From Actinomycetes bacterium (GTDB lineage: Bacteria > Actinomycetota > Acidimicrobiia > Acidimicrobiales > Acidimicrobiaceae): a stretch of 64,000 bases of DNA. Below, in pieces: positions 27,034 through 34,849 of this stretch. Under the pieces are notes generated by a model, which saw only the letters and a program-made list of their open reading frames with translations, did not search any database and was not told the origin of the DNA. Where the stretch lies: contig JAJZFV010000016.1 of NCBI GenBank assembly GCA_021805205.1, positions 1 to 64,000 of the forward strand, read 5' to 3'. A program made the position numbers and the translations under genes. Within the stretch, counting starts at the first letter, position 1. Each line of letters opens with the position of its first letter.

Positions 27034-27222
27034 ATGAAACTGGCACTGAGCGCATTAATTCCGATCCTTGCCAGCTTGGTGAATCTAGATTCACCTGGCC
27101 ATTATATCAACTTCGGGGTTATCTCCATATCCGTCGCCAACTTCGTCGTGATCGTATTGATGATCACGGTATTCGTTGCGGCGATATTCATTCCATTTCC
27201 TGGAAAGAAGCATGAGTCATGA
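27034..27222 (+). CDS. 62-residue membrane protein coupled to cytochrome b
   Basis: A small hydrophobic protein. It has a mildly hydrophobic N-terminus (residues 2-17), a short polar segment with His and Asp, then a long transmembrane helix at about 27-54 and a basic tail GKKHES. Its last codon overlaps the cytochrome start (ATGA at 27219-27222), so translation is coupled and a stoichiometric complex is likely. It is probably a small accessory subunit of the cytochrome. A GGTGG-type ribosome site precedes the ATG. It has no haem-binding CxxCH. I know no named family for it. Confidence 0.75.
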   Translation: MKLALSALIPILASLVNLDSPGHYINFGVISISVANFVVIVLMITVFVAAIFIPFPGKKHES

Positions 27223-28835
27223 GTACCACGTTAGATGATCGAGATCGTGAAAAGTTAGTAGCTGGTCTTCCAGAAGACCAGGACATGTGGACCAACAAAC
27301 TCCGTAGAAAGTTTTACGGTAAGCTTCCACCAGAGAAGTTACTTCCAGACCGCCAACCCTCGTACGTATCTTCATGGATATATGTCTTTGGAATCTTGAC
27401 GGTCTCCGCACTCGCTGTCGTGGTGGGTTCGGGGTTTATATTGGCTATCAAAGGGCCATCTTGGTGGCACAACTCTTCGGTTGGCCACTTCGTCAACTCC
27501 TTGCACCTATGGTCAGTTGAACTGTTTTTTTTCTTTATGGTTATACACCTTTGGGGAAAGTTCTTCATGGCCTCGTGGCGTGGCAAGAGGGCACTTACTT
27601 GGATGACAGGTATGGTCACCTTCTTGGCTTCTGTTGGAACTGCCTTTACCGGTTACGTTTCACAGCAAAACTTTGACTCGCAATGGATCTCCACGCAAGG
27701 AAAAGATGGATTGAATGCCGCTGGCGTTGGCGCCATCTTCAATGTCTTGAACTTCGGACAGATGCTGATGTGGCACATCGTTCTCCTTCCGTTGATCGTT
27801 ATTTTGATCGTGGCAATTCACGTGGTGATGGTTAGACTCCGCGGTGTAGTACATCCTTTCCCACCAAAGAACGCTAAGTCTTATCCTTCCGACGAGATGC
27901 CGTGGACAGGGAAGTACCGTCGCTACGACATCCTCAAAGAAGGTACGATTGCGATGGTAGTCGTCGTAATCTTGACCCTCGTCTTCTCGATCGTCTTCTC
28001 TTCTCCTGACGAAAAGCCGATCACTCTTCAAAGCTGGGCTAAGGCTGCGCCGGTTGACTTTGTGACTACTGCTTCGAGTGAGCTTGCCGGAACGTCTGCC
28101 TCTGCGGGATACGGTTATCCATACAACAACGTTCCAGGTTCTGGGCAAAAGATTGGACCGATCTCTCTACCATCGATCTTCGGAGTAACAATTCCGGTTG
28201 ATCCGGCTCAGGACTTCGTTCTAAAGCCACTTGGTACCATCGCTAATGATGCAACGCTGACCAGTGACCTTGCGACATATAAGAGCGCGAGCAGCTCAAC
28301 TCAGTCAAAGTGGCTCGATAACTATACCAAGGCCCTCGCAAAGGCAACGTATGTAAACGGACAGGTACAAGTTGCATCAGGAAACTACGGACCCGTTCCA
28401 TATATGATGGGTGACCTTTTGAGGTTGGCGCAATCGGGAGGCTTGGATTCTAATCTCGTAGCAGGTGGCAATTTCTACGGTACCAACTACACCAAACCCC
28501 TTCTTTTCTTGGCCGACAGCAGTTATATGGCTGGTCTCGCTCAAAACCAGCACTTGGCTGGTAACCAATGGGGAATGATGAATGAGACTGGTAATTATCC
28601 AGGTCAAGCTTGGCTCTGGCTCTATACCTTCTGGTATCAGGTATCACCATTCTCTAGCTCTGGTAACGCCGACGTACTGGTGTGGGGTTTGATCATCCTT
28701 CTATCTGGAGCCATGATAGCATTGCCCTTCATCCCAGGATTGAGGGAGATCCCAAGGCTTGTAAAGGTGTACCGCTTCATCTGGAGGGACTACTACCGCG
28801 AAGAAGAACAAGTAGATCTTCGAAGTGACAAGTGA
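27219..28835 (+). CDS. Solitary diheme cytochrome b with large extracytoplasmic insert
   Basis: A 538-residue membrane protein. Its N-terminal half is a cytochrome b(6)-type four-helix core. Haem ligands pair as His96/His110 (13 residues between) and His186/His201 (14 between, as in b6). A further helix follows at about 243-261. Residues about 265-480 form a hydrophilic Ser/Thr/Gly/Tyr-rich domain, then a last helix at 485-505 and a basic tail. No PEWY quinol-site motif is seen, and no Rieske or cytochrome c1 gene is adjacent, so it is not a standard bc complex. It is preceded by DosR-like boxes and a coupled small membrane protein. A role in redox balance under low oxygen is inferred. Confidence 0.85.
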   Translation: MSTTLDDRDREKLVAGLPEDQDMWTNKLRRKFYGKLPPEKLLPDRQPSYVSSWIYVFGILTVSALAVVVGSGFILAIKGPSWWHNSSVGHFVNSLHLWSVELFFFFMVIHLWGKFFMASWRGKRALTWMTGMVTFLASVGTAFTGYVSQQNFDSQWISTQGKDGLNAAGVGAIFNVLNFGQMLMWHIVLLPLIVILIVAIHVVMVRLRGVVHPFPPKNAKSYPSDEMPWTGKYRRYDILKEGTIAMVVVVILTLVFSIVFSSPDEKPITLQSWAKAAPVDFVTTASSELAGTSASAGYGYPYNNVPGSGQKIGPISLPSIFGVTIPVDPAQDFVLKPLGTIANDATLTSDLATYKSASSSTQSKWLDNYTKALAKATYVNGQVQVASGNYGPVPYMMGDLLRLAQSGGLDSNLVAGGNFYGTNYTKPLLFLADSSYMAGLAQNQHLAGNQWGMMNETGNYPGQAWLWLYTFWYQVSPFSSSGNADVLVWGLIILLSGAMIALPFIPGLREIPRLVKVYRFIWRDYYREEEQVDLRSDK

Positions 28836-28860
28836 CGTCTAGATGAAATTCTAAAGAGTA

Positions 28861-28899
28861 AAGGGGCCAAGATCCAAAACAAAAGGGTCTTGGCCCTTC
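28861..28899 (+). terminator. Rho-independent terminator after cytochrome b
   Basis: AAGGGGCCAAGA pairs with TCTTGGCCCTT (one bulged G), extended by CC/GG, followed by a TC-rich tail. It separates the cytochrome operon from the PPOX gene. Confidence 0.82.
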
Positions 28900-28946
28900 T
28901 CTTATCTGTCATTTTCAGATAGATCTTCCGTCGAAGGGCCAATGCG

Positions 28947-29411
28947 ATGAATGAAAGTCCACGAGCTGCCGGTGAACTTCTGAGCGACGAAGAGTGTATT
29001 GCACTTTTAAAGTGCCATTCATTAGGTCGTATCGGCCTATCAATCAATGCGCTTCCAGCAATTCTTCCGGTGGTATACCATATTGTTGAAGGCGTAATTG
29101 TTATCGAAGGGTGGGGCTCTGCTCGTATAGCGCAGAACCTAATGCAGTCGGTAGTTGCCTTTGAAGTTGACGATCTTCACGACACCGAGGGTTGGGGATG
29201 GTCCGTCCTTGTTATTGGAGTCGCTACTTCGGTAAATGACGCTTCTCTGGAGTCTGACGAGACGTCACCTTACCCTAGGAAAGGTTCATTTGTTATTCAC
29301 CCTGACTTGATCTCAGGTCGAAGAGTGGCTTTTGGTCATTCGGTAAGCTTGGGGAAAGATCGCTCTTCGACCTTGATTTTTGATCCCAAGCAAGGTAGAT
29401 CTTCTAAGTAA
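28947..29411 (+). CDS. Rv3129-like PPOX (flavin-binding) protein
   Basis: A 154-residue split-barrel protein. SDEECIALLKCHSLGRIGLS at the N-terminus is the usual start of this PPOX subfamily. SVVAFEVDDLHDTEGWGWSV strongly resembles the segment of mycobacterial Rv3129, a DosR-regulon protein. It probably binds FMN or F420. It lies directly after the cytochrome terminator, so it has its own promoter; I saw no GGGACT box immediately before it. Together with the Usp and DosR-like genes this strengthens the dormancy-regulon reading. Confidence 0.8.
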   Translation: MNESPRAAGELLSDEECIALLKCHSLGRIGLSINALPAILPVVYHIVEGVIVIEGWGSARIAQNLMQSVVAFEVDDLHDTEGWGWSVLVIGVATSVNDASLESDETSPYPRKGSFVIHPDLISGRRVAFGHSVSLGKDRSSTLIFDPKQGRSSK

Positions 29412-29435
29412 GTTGCGCCAGTTGGAGTCGGCTTG

Positions 29436-30128
29436 TTACTCTCTTCCCCAGAGTCCACTCAGAACCCGTCCTAGGTTTACAGCATGGTCGCCGAAGCGTT
29501 CATAGAATCTGGCTATCAGCGCTAATTCAATCGTTACAGGAATTGAAACTGCACCAGAGGCCAACTCGGCTATGAGGGCGACCTGCAGATCATCAAGCTC
29601 ATCGTCGAGAGATTCAACTGTATCGAGGTGGGTGGTTAAATGGTCCGCAAAGTCATCCGCGGTTAGCCGCCACATCTTCACGCCGATCTGCCCCATTTGA
29701 GCGATTATCCCACGAATCCTTGGAGTTAGTTCAGGAGTAATTCCCCTCAAGGCTCTTGAAGCAATGTGTTCAGCTAGATCGCCAGATCTCTCTAGCTCAG
29801 GAATTATGCGAAGTATAGATATCAGATATCTCATCGATGCTTCTCCGGGCACGTGCGTCAGCAACACTTGGTAAGCAAAGCGTTGAATCTTATGGTACAG
29901 CTCGTCAACCATAGAGTCGCGAGCTATCAAGTCGTGTGCGATGGTTGCGTCGTTGGCTAAAAGAGCCTCGGTCGCTCCGCCTAAGTGGCCACCGACTAGA
30001 CCGAACAATTGGATGACAAGCGTTTCAATCGCCTCGAATTCGTCGGTGTCAAAGAGACGCTTCAGATTATCTTGGTATTGATTTCCATCTTCTGACGTCA
30101 AAACATCCCCGCGTTTACGTGCTGGCAC
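29436..30128 (-). CDS. phoU: PhoU-like phosphate-transport regulator
   Basis: A 230-residue all-helical protein with two PhoU three-helix repeats. The metal-binding ExxxD signatures are visible as RIIPELERSGDLAEHIA (first repeat) and ALIARFYERFGDHAVNLGR (second repeat). PhoU proteins restrain Pst uptake and PhoR signalling. No pst or phoR gene is adjacent, so the partner lies elsewhere or the protein has another role. The start is GTG at 30128. It is convergent with the PPOX gene, with 24 bp between their stops. Confidence 0.92.
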   Translation of the reverse strand: MPARKRGDVLTSEDGNQYQDNLKRLFDTDEFEAIETLVIQLFGLVGGHLGGATEALLANDATIAHDLIARDSMVDELYHKIQRFAYQVLLTHVPGEASMRYLISILRIIPELERSGDLAEHIASRALRGITPELTPRIRGIIAQMGQIGVKMWRLTADDFADHLTTHLDTVESLDDELDDLQVALIAELASGAVSIPVTIELALIARFYERFGDHAVNLGRVLSGLWGRE

Positions 30129-30347
30129 TGATACTTAACAACTCAAATTTGCCTCACCATGCTTTTCAGCGGGTGCAATCGGCAAAAGGTTGAGAACTCG
30201 ACCTTAAAGCTTAGGAGAATCTACGAGAAATTGAGTTGAAAATACGAAAGCTTGAACGTCTTTTCAACTTCTCCCGCCACATTTGAAGCGTGAAATACTG
30301 GGTCCAAGATTATAGTTCGATTGGCCTGTGGAGTACTACCAGTGACT

Positions 30348-30391
30348 AACTGGACGACCGAGGGAGTTATTCACCTCGGTCCTCCAGTTTT
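30348..30391. terminator. Hairpin between phoU and the DsbA-like gene
   Basis: AACTGGA-CG-ACCGAGG pairs with CCTCGGT-CC-TCCAGTT, ending in TTTT on the forward strand. It lies 48 bp past the DsbA-like stop on the reverse strand. The left arm could alternatively pair with CCAGT at 30340. Confidence 0.65.
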
Positions 30392-30438
30392 CGGATAAAT
30401 TGTTTTATTAGTGCTTTACTGAGGAGTCGCCTCTTTTG

Positions 30439-31062
30439 TTAGGCGAAGGTCGGTGCCTTTCGCACCGCTCGCTTGAGTTCGTAGAAGTCTTCGCGCGATG
30501 CAAGAGTCTTGTATGCATTAAAGATCTCAATAGCCTCCTTGCCCTTGGGGACGGTGCTCATGACTGGCCCGAACAACGATGGGCCACCTGCTCCAAATGT
30601 AATGATCGGTGTTCCGACGTCTCTTCCAGTTCTAGATAGAGCCTCTTCGGTAGTCTCTTTGAGCTTTGCATCCCAAGACTCATCGGTAAATGCACTCGCT
30701 AGTGAGCTATCGAGGCCAAGTTTGGTCAAAATCTCTTCTATTGGAGCTTTAGCTATAAACTGATCGCGCTTTCCATTGTTGTGAAGCTCCGTTCCTACTT
30801 CGGTGTAGAAGGCGTCAACCTCTTTGTTGGAGTACTTTTCGGCGATCGCCGCAGCAACTCGAAGTAGGTTGTGTCCAAGACCGTGGATATCGCTGTAGCC
30901 GGCGGGAAAGTCGGCGTAGTTTCTCGATGAATTTACCTCGCGGAGCGAGATGAAATTCCAGTTGACTTCCACCGCTCCCTCTTTTTCAACCTCTTTAATC
31001 CATCGCGAAGTGACCCACGCCCACGGGCAGATTGGATCGAAGAAAAACTCAACACTGTCCAT
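30439..31062 (-). CDS. Rv2466c-like DsbA-fold protein with a single active-site cysteine
   Basis: A 207-residue thioredoxin-fold protein of the DsbA/2-hydroxychromene-isomerase group. The opening EFFFDPICPWAWVTSRWI corresponds to the mycothiol-dependent nitroreductase Rv2466c, including TSRWI after the active site. GTPIITF supplies the cis-Pro loop. The motif is CPWA (Cys12) rather than CPWC, so the resolving cysteine is missing. A monothiol mechanism using mycothiol, or loss of reductase activity, follows. AAGGGG precedes the ATG. It is monocistronic, ending at a hairpin. Confidence 0.85.
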   Translation of the reverse strand: MDSVEFFFDPICPWAWVTSRWIKEVEKEGAVEVNWNFISLREVNSSRNYADFPAGYSDIHGLGHNLLRVAAAIAEKYSNKEVDAFYTEVGTELHNNGKRDQFIAKAPIEEILTKLGLDSSLASAFTDESWDAKLKETTEEALSRTGRDVGTPIITFGAGGPSLFGPVMSTVPKGKEAIEIFNAYKTLASREDFYELKRAVRKAPTFA

Positions 31063-31147
31063 TGAATAACCCCTTAGTTTAGATTTATAGGAGCTTCAAC
31101 AACAGAGGGCTTTGACTTCTTCCAATAGTTTACGAAGTTAGTCGTAT

Positions 31148-31176
31148 TTGAGGAGTATTTACGATTTAGGTAAAAT
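31148..31176 (+). promoter_or_regulatory. Promoter of the predicted small RNA at 31182
   Basis: TTGAGG at 31148 and TAAAAT at 31171 with a 17-base spacer, the ideal housekeeping spacing. No protein-coding gene follows on this strand. Confidence 0.5.
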
Positions 31177-31181
31177 AAAGG

Positions 31182-31256
31182 GTGCCTCTCTCGAGGTAGT
31201 TGTTGCCACCCCAAGGGAGGGACCCTTGGTTATGGTGCGACCGGGTCGCACTTTTT
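31182..31256 (+). ncRNA. Predicted small structured RNA of about 75 nt
   Basis: Three hairpins in series. The first is CCTC-TCTC-GAGG enclosed by GGTG/CACC. The second is CCAAGGG-AGGGA-CCCTTGG (31211-31229). The third is GTGCGAC-CGG-GTCGCAC followed by TTTTT, a Rho-independent terminator at 31235-31256. It is preceded by a well-spaced promoter. Both flanking genes are on the opposite strand, so the terminator has no protein gene to serve. I do not recognise the family. The alternative is an orphan terminator left from a lost gene. Confidence 0.55.
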
Positions 31257-31315
31257 AGACCTATTGCAACTGTATCTTGAGTAATCAATCGCTCAAGATG
31301 TGTTGTTTCAAGGTT

Positions 31316-32230
31316 TTACTTCGGGATTCGCCCAGACATGTCGGCGTTCTTGGCCGCTTTTTCAACAAGGTCTGGGATTAAGCCGGCGAGCTCTTCGACG
31401 GTCCATCGGTCGTCTTTGTTGATAGATGGGCCAGCGTGCCATCCTTCTGCCACGTCAATATGGCCACCAACGATGTCAAATACTCTTCCGTTAATTCCTG
31501 CCGATTGCTCGCTTCCCAGGTAGACCACTAACGGAGATATATTTTCTGGAGCGAAGGAGTCAAACTTTGCCGGATCGTTATCTTGGGGAGCGAATCCTAG
31601 ATTTTCGGTCATTCGCGTGAGGGCGGCCGGCGCAATAGCGTTTACTGTAACGCCATACCTAGCCAACTCTTGGCTAAGGATGATGCTAAACGATGCGATC
31701 CCCGCCTTTGCGGCTCCGTAGTTTGCCTGTCCAACGTTTCCATAGATACCGCTGGCCGATGAAGTGTTGATGATGCGAGCATTGTTTGCCAGCCCCTCTT
31801 TGGATCGCTCTCTCCAATAGTTCGCCGCCCACCTTGTAGGTGCAAAGGTTCCACGCAGGTGTACCTGAATGACTGCATCCCACTCCGCGTCTGTCATATT
31901 TACCAACATGCGATCGCGAAGGATCCCCGCATTATTGACGAGCACATCGAGGCCGCCAAAAGTATCGACTGCTGTGTTGATTAGGCGTTGTGCACCCTCC
32001 CAGTCGCTGACGTCATCGCCGTTTACTACTGCCTCGCCACCCATGGCTCGAATCTCATCTACAACTTCGCCCGCGGGTCCATCCGACGATCCAGAGCCGT
32101 CTACGTTCGCACCGATGTCGTTTACAACAACTTTTGCGCCGTGGCGTGCAAATTCCAGGGCGTGCGCCTTGCCAATTCCACGTCCCGCTCCAGTTACTAT
32201 GACGATGCGACCTTCACAAAGTCGTGCCAT
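31316..32230 (-). CDS. SDR-family dehydrogenase (3-hydroxyacyl-CoA dehydrogenase-like)
   Basis: A 304-residue SDR of the longer type related to the hydroxyacyl-CoA dehydrogenase domain of peroxisomal multifunctional enzyme. It has VTGAGRGIGKAHAL, VVVNDIGANVDGSG, NNAGILRDRMLVNM and a YGAAK catalytic pair after SSASGIYGNVGQAN. ATG 32230 follows AAGGAAGG ten bases upstream; a TTG at 32254 is a less likely start. It probably oxidises a beta-hydroxyacyl-CoA in fatty-acid or steroid side-chain breakdown; the substrate is inferred. It is monocistronic. Confidence 0.87.
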   Translation of the reverse strand: MARLCEGRIVIVTGAGRGIGKAHALEFARHGAKVVVNDIGANVDGSGSSDGPAGEVVDEIRAMGGEAVVNGDDVSDWEGAQRLINTAVDTFGGLDVLVNNAGILRDRMLVNMTDAEWDAVIQVHLRGTFAPTRWAANYWRERSKEGLANNARIINTSSASGIYGNVGQANYGAAKAGIASFSIILSQELARYGVTVNAIAPAALTRMTENLGFAPQDNDPAKFDSFAPENISPLVVYLGSEQSAGINGRVFDIVGGHIDVAEGWHAGPSINKDDRWTVEELAGLIPDLVEKAAKNADMSGRIPK

Positions 32231-32373
32231 TGTGTCTATACCTTCCTTATTCAAAATATTACCAATGGGTAATAAAAACAGATTTACCTAACTTAGAGTA
32301 CTTCTAAAGAGATCTTGCCGCACATCCAAATGATGTATCTAGTAAGTGTTAGATGAATTGCAGAGGCTAAGTT

Positions 32374-33306
32374 TCACTGTCGCAAGGGAAGGACGCCATC
32401 AGGGAGCGAATATTTTGAGGCGAGTTCTTCACTTGTAAAGAACTCTTCTATCAGCTCAAGGAGTGTTTTTGCTGCCGCTGAGTGCGCGGCTCTCTTTCGC
32501 CTTGCAATTCCTACTCGTCGCCTTGGAATACCAACTACCTTGCAGATTCCAAGGCGTGAAAGCATAAAGTCGGGGATTGCTGTTGAAGGAGCAATCGTCG
32601 GAGCAAATCCATCGAAGGCCATCGAAGCGAGGAGCCTAACGCCGTCAATCTCTGCCTTTGGAACGATGTTCACCCCGCCTTGAGTTGCGATTAGCTCAAT
32701 CTGATCTCGAAATTGGGTACCCTTGGGTGGAAGCAGAAGTGGGATTGAGTCAAGATCAGCCAACGAAACTATTGGTTTGGATGCTAAAGGGTTGTCTTTG
32801 GTGCATATAAGTACGAGCTCCTCTTCAAAGGCGGCGTTGAAAGAGAGCTCATCGGAGTTATTCGGTCTTGTCATTATTGCAAATTCAAATGCATTGGATA
32901 AGACTCGATTTTCCAAGGTGGTTGTGGTCCCCTCTGCTACCTCGACCTTGAGATTTGGGTGCCTAGTGTTTATCTCGTTTATAAGCGGGGGAATGAACCA
33001 TCGAGCTACAGTTCCAATCATTCCCACCCTAACCCGTCCTCTTACATCGTCGCGAAGTGCTGAAATGTCAGAGTCGATGGCCTCCAACTCCGCAAGTAGA
33101 CGTCTCGCCCGCAGGGAAACTGCCTTTCCCTCATCGGTTAGTTCTCCGGTGCGTCGGTCAACCAGCGTTGACCCTACCGTCTCTTCAAGACGTGCAAGAT
33201 GAGCTGAGATATTTGACTGAACCGTATTGAGTGAATTTGCAGCTAGAGAGAAGCTCTTAAAGTCTTCCAGAGCTAGAAGGGCGCGTAGTTGGCGGAGTTC
33301 GATCAT
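32374..33306 (-). CDS. LysR-family transcriptional regulator
   Basis: A 310-residue LTTR. The N-terminal HTH reads LRQLRALLALEDFKSFSLAA, NTVQSNISAHLARLEE and LVDRRTGELTDEG. The effector domain begins near residue 90 (GRVRVGMIGTVARWFIPPLI) and ends by about 290. The start codon lies in a palindrome (ATCATAA-T-TTATGAT, 33302-33316). An inverted repeat TTATCTT/AAGATAA (33322-33349) just upstream is a plausible autoregulatory site. Its target is unclear: the next gene on the other side is murT, with a 6C RNA between. Confidence 0.9.
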   Translation of the reverse strand: MIELRQLRALLALEDFKSFSLAANSLNTVQSNISAHLARLEETVGSTLVDRRTGELTDEGKAVSLRARRLLAELEAIDSDISALRDDVRGRVRVGMIGTVARWFIPPLINEINTRHPNLKVEVAEGTTTTLENRVLSNAFEFAIMTRPNNSDELSFNAAFEEELVLICTKDNPLASKPIVSLADLDSIPLLLPPKGTQFRDQIELIATQGGVNIVPKAEIDGVRLLASMAFDGFAPTIAPSTAIPDFMLSRLGICKVVGIPRRRVGIARRKRAAHSAAAKTLLELIEEFFTSEELASKYSLPDGVLPLRQ

Positions 33307-33321
33307 AATTTATGATTCTAA

Positions 33322-33349
33322 TTATCTTTTGTATTTGAATGTAAGATAA
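33322..33349. promoter_or_regulatory. Inverted repeat, candidate LysR binding site
   Basis: TTATCTT and AAGATAA separated by 14 bases, 16 bp upstream of the LysR start. The position is typical for autoregulation of LysR genes. Confidence 0.4.
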
Positions 33350-33375
33350 CTTCAAAGTGACTATATTGGTTAATA

Positions 33376-33451
33376 GCAAGAGACGGATCCCCCCTCCAAA
33401 CTTGCGATTCAAATACGAAGGCTAGCTCCCCCCGCTAGCCTTCGTTCCTTT
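33376..33451 (+). ncRNA. 6C-type small RNA
   Basis: Two stem-loops each exposing a run of six cytosines: GCAAG...GGATCCCCCCTCC...CTTGC (33376-33405), and a perfect 12-bp stem ACGAAGGCTAGC/GCTAGCCTTCGT around TCCCCCC (33415-33445) with a short T tail. This is the defining architecture of the actinobacterial 6C RNA (B11 in M. tuberculosis), a trans-acting regulator. A TATATT at 33362 sits about 12 bases before the first stem as a candidate -10 element. It lies between divergent lysR and murT, where a simple terminator would have no purpose. Confidence 0.75.
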
Positions 33452-33532
33452 AACGCCCACCTCGTATCGGGCTTTATCTGCTCCCAACCCAGCGAAAGGC
33501 GCAAGCCAATGAGGCGAGAGCCCTAAGTATGC

Positions 33533-34849
33533 TTGAAGAGGATGAATAAAAATTTAGGGTCGATCGACAGGGCTACCGAAAAGATAGCGAATCTAATTGG
33601 TAGACCTAGGTATGAACGCCTGGTGTTGAAGTTAGCCGATGGTATTGGGAGTTTATCTAAAGCCACTAACCGGGGGAGCGGTGAGGCTCTCTCGGGATTG
33701 GTTCTCTCGCAATTGGACGGGGGAGCTCTAAGTCGATCTTCTGAAGAAAAGGACCTCATCTACGTCAGTGCGACCAATGGAAAGACTACCACCACTGCAA
33801 TGATCACTGCAGTCTTAGGAGGACGCTCAGTGGTAGTTACCAACGAGGCAGGAAACAATATGACCGCTGGTGTCACTCTGGCCTTGAGTAAAGCTGGGGG
33901 ACGCAAAGTAGGGGTTTTGGAGGTCGATGAGTCTCACCTTCCGATCGTTGCAAGCAAGGCGCCGCCGACCTCGATGGTTTTAATGAACCTATCCCGAGAT
34001 CAACTAGACAGGGTAAGCGAGGTCAGAAGTATCGCCGAAAAGTGGAAGAGAATTCTCGAAGCAAATAGGGATATCTCCGTCTTTGCCAACGTCTCTGATC
34101 CCCACATAGCCTATGTAGTGCGTGGCCATAGCAATGTTGTAGCGTTTGAAGTCGGTTCGAAGTGGAATATGGATGCAACGGTTTGTCCTGTATGTGACTC
34201 AAAAGTTGACTTCAACGATGATATCGGTGACTATCGCTGCGTCAACTGTGACTTTAAAAAGCCAAAGAGCGACTACGTCTTCATGGGAGATGAGCTCTAT
34301 CGTAGGGGCAAGCTTCTAACCACTGTCAAGACCTCACTCCCAGGGCAATTCAATCTTATGAATGCGGCGGTGGCGACAATAGTTGGATACGAAAGAGATG
34401 TGCCCCTCGAAGCTATTAGATCCGCATTGGCTTCGCTGGGCGGAGTCGGTGGTAGATATTCGACCTTCAAGGTTTTAGGTCGTTCGGTCACCGCATTTAT
34501 GGCCAAGAATCCTGCTGGATGGCAACAGATTATCGCAATGCTGGCTGAGTCTGCACATCCGCTCATAGTTGGTATAAATGCCAACGTAGCCGACGGTAAA
34601 GACACCTCATGGCTCTATGACATAGACTTTTCTCCCTTTGGCGATAGGGACGTGGTGGTGGTCGGTGAGAGGCGTTTTGACATAGCGGTGCGCCTCTCCT
34701 ACGGAGGTGTGGTTCACCGCATTTGCTCGACCTATACCGAGGCGATAACGACCTTCGATGAGGGAGAGGCGATAAGCTACGTCGGAAACTATACGGAGTT
34801 TACAAAAATGATGCGATTCCTTCGCGACAGCGGGGAGTTAGCGCAGTGA
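33533..34849 (+). CDS. murT: Lipid II isoglutaminyl synthase subunit MurT
   Basis: A 438-residue Mur-ligase-like ATPase that works with GatD to amidate D-glutamate of lipid II. It has the P-loop SATNGKTTTT (79-88), NEAGNNMTAG, EVDESHLP and the family-specific zinc ribbon: Cys218, Cys221, Cys236, Cys239. The C-terminal DUF1727 domain carries AKNPAGWQQ and GINANVADGKDTSWLYD. The start is TTG at 33533 or ATG at 33542; neither has an ideal ribosome site. The stop overlaps the GatD start by four bases, giving translational coupling. Confidence 0.94.
   Translation: MKRMNKNLGSIDRATEKIANLIGRPRYERLVLKLADGIGSLSKATNRGSGEALSGLVLSQLDGGALSRSSEEKDLIYVSATNGKTTTTAMITAVLGGRSVVVTNEAGNNMTAGVTLALSKAGGRKVGVLEVDESHLPIVASKAPPTSMVLMNLSRDQLDRVSEVRSIAEKWKRILEANRDISVFANVSDPHIAYVVRGHSNVVAFEVGSKWNMDATVCPVCDSKVDFNDDIGDYRCVNCDFKKPKSDYVFMGDELYRRGKLLTTVKTSLPGQFNLMNAAVATIVGYERDVPLEAIRSALASLGGVGGRYSTFKVLGRSVTAFMAKNPAGWQQIIAMLAESAHPLIVGINANVADGKDTSWLYDIDFSPFGDRDVVVVGERRFDIAVRLSYGGVVHRICSTYTEAITTFDEGEAISYVGNYTEFTKMMRFLRDSGELAQ

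Noticed and set aside
31869-32291. Forward frames opposite the SDR at 31316
   Set aside because: They are antisense shadows of a gene with complete SDR motifs.
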